From contig NZ_CP060412.1 of assembly GCF_014297575.1 (NCBI RefSeq), positions 1,612,001 through 1,676,000 of the forward strand: a stretch of 64,000 bases of DNA, read 5' to 3'. The notes beneath the pieces are model-generated. The model saw only the letters and a program-made list of their open reading frames with translations. It was not told the DNA's origin and did no database searches. Within the stretch, counting starts at the first letter, position 1. Every line of letters starts with the position of its first letter. The position numbers were made by a program, and so were the translations under genes. Shown here one piece after another: positions 56,725 to 64,000 of the stretch. Origin of the DNA: Dyella telluris. Its GTDB lineage: Bacteria > Pseudomonadota > Gammaproteobacteria > Xanthomonadales > Rhodanobacteraceae.

Positions 56725-57618
56725 ATGAATATCAGCCTGCGCCAGCTTCGAGCCTTTCTCGCTGTGGCCCGGCAGCAGCATTTCCGCCGGGCGGCGGAGA
56801 GCCTGCACCTGAGCCAGCCGGCAGTGAGCCGCTACATCGCCGACCTTGAGGCCGAGCTGGGCCTCCGGCTGTTCGACCGCACCACCCGCGAAGTCATACC
56901 CACAGACGCGGGTCGCTATCTGGAGAGCGCCATCGGGCGCGTGCTGGATGAACTGGAAGGCGTGCTTTCGCACATCCACTCCGAGAACGAGCGCAAGCGC
57001 GGCAAGGTCCACGTGGCTTCGGTACCGACGCTCTCGGCCGGCCTGATGCCCCAATGCATCGCCGACTGCGCGGTGCGTTATCCCGAGCTGACCATCCAGC
57101 TGCACGACCAGGCGCAGACCCTGGTGCTCGACAGCGTGCGCGGCGGCGAAGTGGATTTCGGCGTGGCCATCGATCCACCGCTCACCGGTGAATTCGACAG
57201 CGAACTGCTGATGCGCGATCCGTTCGTGCTGGTGTGTCGCCCCGATCATCCACTGGCGGCACTGGATCGCGTGCCCTGGCGCAAGCTGCAGGGCCAGCCG
57301 CTGATCCTGCTCGACTATTCCTCCGGTAGTCGCCGCCTGATCGACGAGGCCCTGGCGAGTCGCAACATCCGCGCGAACGTGGTGCAGCAGACCGGGCATA
57401 CGCTCACCGCCTTCCGCATGGTCGAGGCAGGGCTGGGCATCAGCGTGAGCCCGGCGCTGTCGCCGCCACCACCTACGCTGGTGACGCGCCCGTTGTCGCC
57501 GCAGGAAAGTCGCGAGGTGGTTCTGCTCAAGCGTCGCCAGCGCTCGCTGTCGCCACTGGCGACGCTGGTGTGGGAGCGCCTGCGCTCGCTCACCAGCGCA
57601 CCGCCGCGCCCGCTGTAG
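56725..57618 (+). CDS. LysR family transcriptional regulator
   Basis: The protein has 297 residues. The N-terminal winged helix-turn-helix (NISLRQLRAFLAVARQQHFRRAAESLHLSQPAVSRYIADLEAELG, shown here only as its pattern of LysR residues) covers 1-65, and the substrate-binding domain covers about 90-290. Being divergent from the symporter gene it likely regulates that gene and itself in response to a small organic acid. It is followed after 78 bases by a glutathione transferase gene on the same strand. Confidence 0.93.
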   Translation: MNISLRQLRAFLAVARQQHFRRAAESLHLSQPAVSRYIADLEAELGLRLFDRTTREVIPTDAGRYLESAIGRVLDELEGVLSHIHSENERKRGKVHVASVPTLSAGLMPQCIADCAVRYPELTIQLHDQAQTLVLDSVRGGEVDFGVAIDPPLTGEFDSELLMRDPFVLVCRPDHPLAALDRVPWRKLQGQPLILLDYSSGSRRLIDEALASRNIRANVVQQTGHTLTAFRMVEAGLGISVSPALSPPPPTLVTRPLSPQESREVVLLKRRQRSLSPLATLVWERLRSLTSAPPRPL

Positions 57619-57696
57619 TCAGGTCGCACGCGGCCCTGCTCACGCAACCTTGAATGCAGCTCCCCTAGCCTGCGGCTTTCTCCGAAGGCTTCCGTC

Positions 57697-58407
57697 ATGC
57701 GTTACGAGCTTTATTACTGGAGCGGCATCCAGGGCCGCGGCGAATTCGTTCGCCTTGCGCTGGAAGATGCCGGCGCGACCTATACCGACGTCGCGCGCGA
57801 GCGAGGCGACCAGGCCATCATGCCGTTCCTGCGCAGCGAGCACGCCGGTGCGCTGCCGTTCGCGCCACCGTTCCTGCGCGCCGGACGACTGGTGATTGCG
57901 CAGACGGCGAACATCCTCGCCTTTCTCGCGCCACGCCACGGACTGGTGCCAGCTTCCGCCGCGGGCCGGACCTTTGCGGCCCAGCTGCAGCAGACGATTA
58001 CCGATGTCGTCGCCGAAGCGCACGACACGCATCACCCCATTTCGGTCGAGCAGTACTACGAGGAGCAGCGCGCGGAGGCCCGCAAGCGCTCCGCTGCGTT
58101 CTGCGCCGAGCGCATCCCGAAATATCTCGGCTACTTCGAGAACGTGCTGGAACGCGGTGACGGGCTGCATGCCATCGGACGCCGCCATTCGTACGTGGAC
58201 TCGTCGTTGTTCCAGCTGATGTCCGGGCTGGAGTACGCCTTCCCCAACACCATGAAATCACTGCGCCGCCGTACCACGCACCTGCGTGCGCTGCGCGACC
58301 GTGTCGCCGCGAGGCCGAACATCGCGGCGTATCTCGCCTCACCGCGACGCATTCCATTCAACCAGGATGGCATCTTCCGGCACTACCCGGAGCTGGACGA
58401 AAGCTGA
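57697..58407 (+). CDS. Glutathione S-transferase, sigma/alpha-like
   Basis: The protein has 236 residues. The start MRYELYYWSGIQGRGEFVRLALEDAG is typical of the sigma/alpha type with a catalytic tyrosine near residue 6. The C-terminal helical domain includes YVDSSLFQLMSGLEYAFP. It conjugates glutathione to electrophiles or has a related thiol role. It follows the LysR gene on the same strand and may belong to its regulon. Confidence 0.9.
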   Translation: MRYELYYWSGIQGRGEFVRLALEDAGATYTDVARERGDQAIMPFLRSEHAGALPFAPPFLRAGRLVIAQTANILAFLAPRHGLVPASAAGRTFAAQLQQTITDVVAEAHDTHHPISVEQYYEEQRAEARKRSAAFCAERIPKYLGYFENVLERGDGLHAIGRRHSYVDSSLFQLMSGLEYAFPNTMKSLRRRTTHLRALRDRVAARPNIAAYLASPRRIPFNQDGIFRHYPELDES

Positions 58408-58492
58408 TACGCAGACAGGGGCTGCCCCTTGGCCCTGCGTTCCAGAAGGCTCTCATGGATGGTGGCGCAAGTGGCCGAGATAATTGGCCGCC

Positions 58493-59122
58493 ATGGATCC
58501 TGTTGGATCGGCTCACCTCATGAAGCACCTGATCGGCGCCATTGAACATCTGCAACTGGAATGGAGAATCGGCAGCAGCCGACCAGCGAAGAGCTACAGC
58601 GGCTTTCGCTTTCTGCTCGATGGCCACCCTTGCATGCTGTGGGTCGAGGCGCTGGACAAAGGCCCTGCGCTACGAGAGGGCCAGCGGGTAGAAATCGCGG
58701 TCAGCGACGGCGAGCTGATCGACAGAGTCGGCTCAAACGCTTTGTTCGCCTTGCGAACGCTTGATGACGACGCGGTTTTCGTTTGCCACGGCAACATGGG
58801 ACTTTTTCGCGGAAATGGCCGCATTACGTCCATGAGCTACGCCAGGTTCAAAGATGCGAAAACCACTCTGCGCACGTACATGCTGCTGGTCGTGAGCGTA
58901 TTTTTTGGCTTGTCGCTATGGCAGCACGGAACGGCTGATCTCCCACTCGTGGCCTGCTTTCTCGCCCCGCTGCTGGTAATAACGGAAGGCTGGATCGACT
59001 TCTACGATTACAGCTGGAACTCGCAGCGGCCAACCCCCACCCAGCAGCGGACCAACGAACTGTATGCGTTGATGGGCGCAGGTTCGCCGCTGCATCCCGC
59101 CGCCAACGTGCATGCCATCTAG
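58493..59122 (+). CDS. Hypothetical membrane protein with two C-terminal helices
   Basis: The protein has about 209 residues from the ATG at 58493; ATG 58520 and TTG 58484 are alternatives. The first 125 residues are soluble with beta-rich stretches (YSGFRFLLDGHPCMLWVEAL). Two hydrophobic helices follow (about 128-148 and 152-172), and a polar tail ends the protein. I do not recognise a family. Codon bias is weaker than in neighbours, which may mark a recently acquired or fast-evolving gene. Confidence 0.65.
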   Translation: MDPVGSAHLMKHLIGAIEHLQLEWRIGSSRPAKSYSGFRFLLDGHPCMLWVEALDKGPALREGQRVEIAVSDGELIDRVGSNALFALRTLDDDAVFVCHGNMGLFRGNGRITSMSYARFKDAKTTLRTYMLLVVSVFFGLSLWQHGTADLPLVACFLAPLLVITEGWIDFYDYSWNSQRPTPTQQRTNELYALMGAGSPLHPAANVHAI

Positions 59123-59125
59123 CCG

Positions 59126-59557
59126 TCAGAACACCGCGATGATGATGGCGCCCGCCACGATCAGCCCGCCGCCGATGGCCAGCGACCAGCTGAGTTGTTC
59201 GCCCAGCAGAAGCACGCCGAGCAGAATGGCGATGGCCACGCTGAGCTTGTCGATCGGGGCCACCTTGCTCACCGGGCCCAGTTGCAGGGCGCGGTAGTAA
59301 CAAAGCCAGGAAAGCCCCGTGGCGATGCCGGACAACACGAGGAACACCCAGCTGCTCGCCGGCAGGCCGGTGGGACGCGCCCACTCATTCCTCAGGCTGA
59401 GGATGCCGGCCGTCACCAGCAGGATCACGATGGTGCGGATGAACGTGGCGAGGTTGGAATTGATCCCCGCCACGCCCAGCTTGCCGAACAGCGCCGTGAG
59501 CGCGGCGAAGAACGCCGACCCCAGCGCGAACAGCAGCCAGCTGTCGCGCAGGTTCAT
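59126..59557 (-). CDS. Small EamA family transporter (single domain)
   Basis: This 143-residue protein has about five hydrophobic helices and one EamA repeat (LFALGSAFFAALTALFGKLGV ... VSKVAPIDKLSVAIAILLGVLLLGE). Single-repeat members probably work as dimers, like small multidrug resistance proteins. It is convergent with the preceding membrane-protein gene, with three bases between stop codons. The substrate is unknown. Confidence 0.9.
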   Translation of the reverse strand: MNLRDSWLLFALGSAFFAALTALFGKLGVAGINSNLATFIRTIVILLVTAGILSLRNEWARPTGLPASSWVFLVLSGIATGLSWLCYYRALQLGPVSKVAPIDKLSVAIAILLGVLLLGEQLSWSLAIGGGLIVAGAIIIAVF

Positions 59558-59593
59558 GCGTGCCCCGTCGGCAAAGGACGCATGGGCGACGAA

Positions 59594-60127
59594 TCAGCCG
59601 CCGTTGTCCTGGTCATTCGCGGGGCGGCTCTTGCCCCACTCGATGACCTTGTACATGACCGGCTTCACCGGCTCGCCGGCCTGGTTCGTCCACGCACCCT
59701 TCTGGTCGACCATATAGGTCTGCGGGATGCCGCCCTTGGGCGTCACGATGACCATGTAGACCTGACCGCTGCGGCTGTATTCCTGGATGGTCTGGTCACC
59801 CTCGGTACGCACCTTCACCTGCGGCGGCGTATTCCCGTTGGGATCGCGCGGCTGGGCATCGGAGGTGGCGGGCGTGGAGGTGGCCGGCTGGCTCAGGGTG
59901 GCCGAGGTATCGGCCGAAACCTTGGCCGCGCCGGACTTTGCCGAGGGCTTCGCCGACGACGGCGCGGGTGCGACGGGAGCCGGTGCCGGCGGCGCCACGG
60001 CCTTCACGCCCGGGTCGTTCATGCCCGGCGGCGGCGGGGCCGGCGGGAACTGGCTGGCGGACGACTGGGCAAATGCGTTCGATGCAACGGCCACACCAAG
60101 AACTGCAAGTAATACGACGGGTTTCAT
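59594..60127 (-). CDS. Secreted DUF2782 protein
   Basis: The protein has 177 residues from the ATG at 60127, with AGGAGG eight bases upstream. A signal peptide ends at AFA-QS. A Pro/Ala-rich disordered middle (about 25-95) precedes a DUF2782 domain (VKVRTEGDQTIQEYSRSGQVYMVIVTPKGGIPQTYMVD, here given as its pattern). Its function is unknown. The family is often found next to polA in gammaproteobacteria, and here it is divergent from polA over 163 bases. Confidence 0.9.
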   Translation of the reverse strand: MKPVVLLAVLGVAVASNAFAQSSASQFPPAPPPPGMNDPGVKAVAPPAPAPVAPAPSSAKPSAKSGAAKVSADTSATLSQPATSTPATSDAQPRDPNGNTPPQVKVRTEGDQTIQEYSRSGQVYMVIVTPKGGIPQTYMVDQKGAWTNQAGEPVKPVMYKVIEWGKSRPANDQDNGG

Positions 60128-60290
60128 GATGACGGCCTCCTGTGGGGAATGGAGCATAACAGCGCAAAACCGCATGGCTTGTGAAGCGGCCGCACGCGCC
60201 TGTCCCCGTCACGGCTGGACGACATGGCGGGTACGCGCCAGCGCCTGAACGCAGGACTCACCGCGTGGTGCACGCATGCGAGAATGCCCC

Positions 60291-63065
60291 ATGGCCAAGC
60301 TCATCCTTATCGACGGTTCGTCGTATCTCTATCGCGCCTTCCACGCGCTGCCCCCACTCACCAATTCGCAGGGCGAGCCTACCGGCGCACTGTTCGGCGT
60401 GGTGAACATGTTGCGGGCGACGCTCAAGGCAAAGCCCGACTACGTGGCCTTTGTCAGCGATGCGCCGGGTCCCACGTTCCGCAACCAGCTCTACGACCAG
60501 TACAAGGCGAACCGCCCGCCGATGCCCGATGACCTGCGCGCACAGGTGGACCCCATGCTGGCCATCGTCGGTGCACTGGGTTTCCCCATCCTGCGCGTGG
60601 GTGGCGTGGAAGCGGACGACGTCATCGGCACGCTGGCCGAACAGGCCCACGCGCAGGGCATCGAGGTGGAGATCTCCACCGGCGACAAGGATCTCGCGCA
60701 GCTGGTGCGCCCCGGCGTGCATCTGGTCAACACCATGACCAACACGACCATGGACAGCGCAGGCGTGGTCGAGAAGTTCGGCGTCGAGCCGGGGCAGATC
60801 GTGGACTTCCTCTCGCTCACCGGCGACACCGTCGACAACGTGCCCGGCGTGCCCAAGTGCGGCCCGAAGACCGCTGCCAAGTGGCTGGCCGAATACGGCA
60901 CGCTCGACAACCTGATGGCCAACGCCGGCAAGGTGGGCGGCAAGATCGGCGAGAGCCTGCGCGCGGCGCTGCCGGAACTGCCGCTGTCGCGGGAGTTGGT
61001 GACCATCAAGCTCGACGTGCCGCTCGACCAGTCGGTCACCGAACTGACGTTCCGCGAGCGCCATGTGGATCAGCTGCGCGAGTTGTACGCGCGCTATGAG
61101 TTCAAGGCGGCGCTGAAGGATCTGGAGGCCGAAAAGGGCAACGCGTCGGTGGGAGCGCAGCCTGTGCGCGACACGGACTCGACGGGCGCTTCCTCCGAAC
61201 CCGGTCGCGCACAGGGTGCGCTCCTACAGGAAGGCAGCGCGCCCGATCTCTCCATGGCCGGCCAGTACGAACTGGTCACCACGCAGGCGCAGTTCGATGG
61301 CTGGCTGGCGAAGATCGCCACCGCACCGCTGGTGTCGTTCGACACGGAGACCACCTCCATCGATTCGATGCAGGCGGACATCGTGGGCCTGAGCCTGTCG
61401 GTGGAGCCGGGATTCGCCTGCTACGTGCCGCTGGCCCACGATTACCCCGGCGCACCCGCGCAGCTTTCGCGCGAGCACGTACTCGCGACGCTCAAGCCGT
61501 TCTTCGAGGACGCCAGCCGCCCGAAGATGGGCCAGCACGCCAAGTACGACATCAACATCCTGTCCAACTACGGCATCCGCCTGGCCGGCCTCGCGCACGA
61601 TTCCATGCTGGAGTCCTACGTGTGGAACGCCACGGCGACGCGCCACGACATGGATTCGCTGGCGAAGAAATACCTCGACGTCGACACCATCAAGTACGAA
61701 CAGGTGGCCGGCAAGGGCGCCAAGCAGATTCCGTTCTCGCACGTGGACCTGGACACGGCATGCCGTTACGCCGCCGAAGACGCGGACATCACCCTGCGCC
61801 TGCATCACGCCCTGTGGCCGAAGCTGGAAAGCGAACCCACGCTGCGCTCGGTGTACGAGAACATCGAGATCCCGCTGATTCCCGTACTGGCGTCGATGGA
61901 ACAGCGCGGCGTGCTGATCGATGTCGGCAACCTGCGCCTGCAGAGCCAGCAGCTTGGCAAGCGCATGCTGGAACTGCAGCAGGAAGCCTGGAAGGCCGCG
62001 GGCCACGAGTTCAACCTCGACTCGCCCAAGCAACTGCAGGCCGTGCTGTTTGACGAACTGGGCCTGCCGATCAAGGTAAAGACACCGACTGGCCAGCCGT
62101 CCACCAACGAAGAAGCGCTGGACGCGATTGCCGACGACCACGCGCTGCCGCGCCTGATCCTCGACTACCGCGGCCTGGCCAAGCTGCGCTCCACCTATAC
62201 CGACAAGCTGGCGGAGATGGTCAACCCGCGCACCGGGCGCGTACACACCAGTTACCACCAGGGTTCGGTGGCGACGGGGCGGGTGTCCTCGTCCGATCCG
62301 AACCTGCAGAACATCCCCATCCGCACCGAGGAAGGCCGGCGCATCCGCCAGGCGTTCGTGGCGCCGGAGGGCTGGGTGGTGCTGGCGGCCGACTACTCGC
62401 AGATCGAGCTGCGCATCATGGCGCACCTGTCCGGCGACGAAGGCCTGCTCAAGGCCTTCCACGAAGGCGGCGACGTGCACCGCGCTACCGCCGCCGAGGT
62501 GTTCGGCATTGCGCCGGCCGAGGTCACCACCAACCAGCGGCGCGCCGCCAAGGCCATCAACTTCGGCCTGATGTACGGCATGAGCGCCTTCGGCCTGGCC
62601 CGCCAGCTCGGCGTGGACCGCGGCGAAGCCAGCGATTACATGGCGCGGTATTTCGCGCGCTACCCCGGCGTGCATGCGTTCATGGAGGCCACCCGCCAGC
62701 AGGCCCATCGCGATGGTTACGTGGAAACCCTGTTCGGCCGCCGCCTGTACCTGGAGAACCTCACCGCCCGCAACCAGGCGCTGCGTGCCGGCGCCGAGCG
62801 CGCCGCGGTGAACGCGCCCATGCAGGGCACCGCGGCGGACATCATCAAGCGCGCCATGATCGCCGTGCACGGCTGGCTGCTGACCCGCAACGACGACGCC
62901 CACATGCTCATGCAGGTGCACGACGAACTGGTGTTCGAAGTGCGCAAGGATGTGATCGACGAGGTCCGCGCCGGCGTGATCGAGCGGATGTCAGGGGCGG
63001 CCGAGCTTTCCGTACCGCTGCTGGTGGAGGCCGGCGTGGGCAAGAACTGGGATGAGGCGCACTGA
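60291..63065 (+). CDS. polA: DNA polymerase I, with a REP element inside the linker
   Basis: The protein has 924 residues from the ATG at 60291. The 5'-3' exonuclease domain (about 1-285) starts LILIDGSSYLYRAFHALPPL. The 3'-5' proofreading domain (about 320-515) keeps FDTETTS, AKYDINIL and YAAEDAD. The polymerase domain has DPNLQNIPIR, ADYSQIELRIMAHLSGD, AKAINFGLMYG and MQVHDELVFE. PolA fills gaps in repair and replaces RNA primers. Residues about 287-314 are encoded by an intergenic-type repeat. A candidate sX13 sRNA lies downstream. Confidence 0.98.
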   Translation: MAKLILIDGSSYLYRAFHALPPLTNSQGEPTGALFGVVNMLRATLKAKPDYVAFVSDAPGPTFRNQLYDQYKANRPPMPDDLRAQVDPMLAIVGALGFPILRVGGVEADDVIGTLAEQAHAQGIEVEISTGDKDLAQLVRPGVHLVNTMTNTTMDSAGVVEKFGVEPGQIVDFLSLTGDTVDNVPGVPKCGPKTAAKWLAEYGTLDNLMANAGKVGGKIGESLRAALPELPLSRELVTIKLDVPLDQSVTELTFRERHVDQLRELYARYEFKAALKDLEAEKGNASVGAQPVRDTDSTGASSEPGRAQGALLQEGSAPDLSMAGQYELVTTQAQFDGWLAKIATAPLVSFDTETTSIDSMQADIVGLSLSVEPGFACYVPLAHDYPGAPAQLSREHVLATLKPFFEDASRPKMGQHAKYDINILSNYGIRLAGLAHDSMLESYVWNATATRHDMDSLAKKYLDVDTIKYEQVAGKGAKQIPFSHVDLDTACRYAAEDADITLRLHHALWPKLESEPTLRSVYENIEIPLIPVLASMEQRGVLIDVGNLRLQSQQLGKRMLELQQEAWKAAGHEFNLDSPKQLQAVLFDELGLPIKVKTPTGQPSTNEEALDAIADDHALPRLILDYRGLAKLRSTYTDKLAEMVNPRTGRVHTSYHQGSVATGRVSSSDPNLQNIPIRTEEGRRIRQAFVAPEGWVVLAADYSQIELRIMAHLSGDEGLLKAFHEGGDVHRATAAEVFGIAPAEVTTNQRRAAKAINFGLMYGMSAFGLARQLGVDRGEASDYMARYFARYPGVHAFMEATRQQAHRDGYVETLFGRRLYLENLTARNQALRAGAERAAVNAPMQGTAADIIKRAMIAVHGWLLTRNDDAHMLMQVHDELVFEVRKDVIDEVRAGVIERMSGAAELSVPLLVEAGVGKNWDEAH
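61149..61230. repeat. REP/BIME-like element, copy D, inside polA
   Basis: The left arm GTGGGAGCGCAGCCTGTG and the right arm ending GTGCGCTCCTACAGG show this is the same family as the copies at 3266, 50095, 55020 and 63076. The polA frame runs through without interruption, encoding about 28 residues (the pattern AQPVRDTDSTG ... GRAQGALLQEG). It sits in the linker between two exonuclease domains, where extra residues can be tolerated. Confidence 0.85.
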
Positions 63066-63075
63066 GGCTGAGATG

Positions 63076-63165
63076 GCCACCCTGTGCGCGACCAACCCCG
63101 CGGGGCAACCGGCAACAGAGATAAGCCGATCGTCCGCGGTCGCGCACAGGGTGCGCTCCTACAGG
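63076..63165. repeat. REP/BIME-like element, copy E, after polA
   Basis: The left arm is degenerate (CACCCTGTGCGCGACC near 63078). The right arm CGCGGTCGCGCACAGGG ending CTCCTACAGGG is intact. It lies 11 bases after the polA stop. Confidence 0.8.
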
Positions 63166-63272
63166 GGAAGCCGGCGAAATGTTCGATTTCCGTCAAATGA
63201 ACCGACCCTGACCAAAATTGATGCAGCGCGTGCAACTTTTGCCGTTTCCCGCGTTCTTAGTTATCGGATGCA

Positions 63273-63394
63273 CGCAACGGCGTCCGCGGGTCCGCCACCT
63301 CCCTGGACGGACCCAACCGGTCAGCGAACCTCTCCCCTGGGTTTCGCTGCCACCCCGGCCCCGAGGATTCCCCCCTAATCCTCGGGGCTTTTTT
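63273..63394 (+). ncRNA. sX13: sX13-like small RNA downstream of polA
   Basis: A gene-free stretch ends in a strong terminator. Inside it lie three consecutive hairpins, each with a C-rich loop. Hairpin 1 (63288-63314) has GGGTCCG/CGGACCC and loop CCTCCC. Hairpin 2 (63322-63349) has CAGCGAA/TTCGCTG and loop TCTCCCCTG. Hairpin 3 is the terminator with loop CCCCCCT. The place (after polA) and layout agree with sX13 of Xanthomonas, as I recall it, which regulates many mRNAs including virulence genes. A weak promoter (TTGCCG 63239, TATCGG 63262) fits the 5' end, which is inferred. Confidence 0.78.
63359..63394 (+). terminator. Intrinsic terminator of the sX13-like RNA
   Basis: Perfect 11-base arms CCCCGAGGATT (63359-63369) and AATCCTCGGGG (63377-63387) with loop CCCCCCT are followed by CTTTTTT. 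It is the third hairpin of the small RNA. Confidence 0.95.
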
Positions 63395-63515
63395 ATGCCC
63401 GCTCGTCCAGGCCCGCTCGTCCAGGAAAGGACAGCGAGCACGCAAGCCGCTAGGATTTGCGCCAACCAACCATCTGGCCACAGGGAGCACGGCCGGCTCC
63501 GAGGGTTATTGCCGC

Positions 63516-64000
63516 GTGCAGATCAAGGGAAAAGTCACTTCATTCGATATTGCCCACCTGGCTGGCGTGTCCCAGTCAACGGTGTCGCGCGCGCTGCGCG
63601 GGAGCCCGCTCGTCAACGAGGAGACGCGTCGGCGCATCCAGGCGGCAGTGGATGAACTGAACTACAAGGTGGACAAGAACGCCTCGGGCCTGCGCGCCCG
63701 GCATACCGGCACGCTGGCCCTGCTGCTGTTCGAGGACCCGACGGCGGACGAGTCGCACATCAACCCGTTCTTCCTCTCCATGCTCGGCTCGATCACGCGC
63801 GCCAGTGCGCAGCGCGGCTACGACCTGCTGATCTCGTTCCAGCAGTTCTCGCGCGACTGGCACGCCGACTACGCGGACAGCAAGAAGGCCGACGGCATCA
63901 TCCTGCTCGGCTACGGCGATTACCTCGCCACGCGCGACAAGCTGCAGAAGCTGGTGGACCAGGGCACCTGCTGCGTGCGCTGGGGTGCCGTGCTGCCGGA
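63516..64000 (+). CDS. LacI family transcriptional regulator, 5' part
   Basis: The gene starts with GTG at 63516 and runs off the window; about 161 residues are visible. The N-terminal LacI helix-turn-helix is clear: VTSFDIAHLAGVSQSTVSRALRG, then VNEETRRRIQAAVDELNY and the hinge region. The start of the sugar-binding domain follows (HTGTLALLLFEDP). The ligand cannot be told from this part. No strong ribosome binding site is seen. It lies about 120 bases after the sRNA terminator. Confidence 0.88.
   Translation, partial: MQIKGKVTSFDIAHLAGVSQSTVSRALRGSPLVNEETRRRIQAAVDELNYKVDKNASGLRARHTGTLALLLFEDPTADESHINPFFLSMLGSITRASAQRGYDLLISFQQFSRDWHADYADSKKADGIILLGYGDYLATRDKLQKLVDQGTCCVRWGAVLP

Noticed and set aside
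61224..62921. Open frame of 565 codons opposite polA
   Set aside because: Shadow of polA without start signal or domain.

Overview
The window is about 66% GC and almost fully coding, with bacterial operon spacing and a strong third-position GC bias. The gene orders pcm-tolC-waaA-lipid A acyltransferase, groES-groEL near cutA and dsbD, aroQ-accB-accC-prmA-fis-purH, and polA followed by a small RNA with three C-rich loops point to a gammaproteobacterium of the Xanthomonadales (Lysobacterales). Rhodanobacteraceae such as Dyella, Luteibacter or Rhodanobacter are my best guess, inferred from gene content and order. No tRNA, rRNA, CRISPR array, transposase or prophage gene is visible.

Layout. 1-3.4 kb: the end of an S9 peptidase, a prolyl 4-hydroxylase-like oxygenase, ppa and a small membrane protein. 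3.4-6.7 kb: thiC under a TPP riboswitch, then a TetR regulator divergent from a small unknown gene. 6.8-12.3 kb: an envelope block (Pcm-like methyltransferase, TolC, KDO transferase WaaA, LpxL/HtrB-type acyltransferase, VirK/YbjX protein). 12.3-18.7 kb: a secreted S53 peptidase, then an LPS glycosylation operon (zinc finger protein, GT4, O-antigen ligase, GT2). 18.9-28.4 kb: Yip1 protein, YceI, RutE-type reductase, ELM1 protein, glnE, an LTA-synthase-like membrane phosphotransferase and an Ala/Lys/Thr-rich secreted protein. 28.4-33.7 kb: a complete FecI-FecR-TonB receptor surface-signalling set with a second VirK/YbjX gene coupled to it. 33.8-36.1 kb: an AraC regulator divergent from an MFS exporter. 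36.1-38.3 kb: groES-groEL with a CIRCE operator. 38.4-47.1 kb: aldolase-cutA, a possible accessory block (cupin, tandem redoxin, MocR regulator, GST, DMT exporter), then dsbD-tlpA. 47.3-54.5 kb: aroQ-accB-accC, an unknown gene, prmA, a DUF3426 protein, fis and purH. 54.5-55.6 kb: a gene-free mosaic of palindromic repeats. 55.6-64 kb: a bile-acid-symporter-like transporter with a divergent LysR gene, a GST, small membrane proteins, DUF2782, polA, the sRNA and a truncated LacI regulator.

The most noteworthy non-coding content is a family of dispersed palindromic (REP/BIME-like) elements. Five copies belong to one family, and one of these lies inside the polA reading frame, in the linker between the two exonuclease modules. 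Several copies of other palindromic families cluster at 20.3, 43.3 and 54.5-55.6 kb. The sRNA downstream of polA matches sX13 of Xanthomonas in position and architecture. I found no clearly new defence or biosynthetic system; the best candidates for new biology are the repeat in polA, the VirK/sigma-factor coupling, the doubled N-terminal domain of DsbD and the tandem-redoxin/cupin pair.
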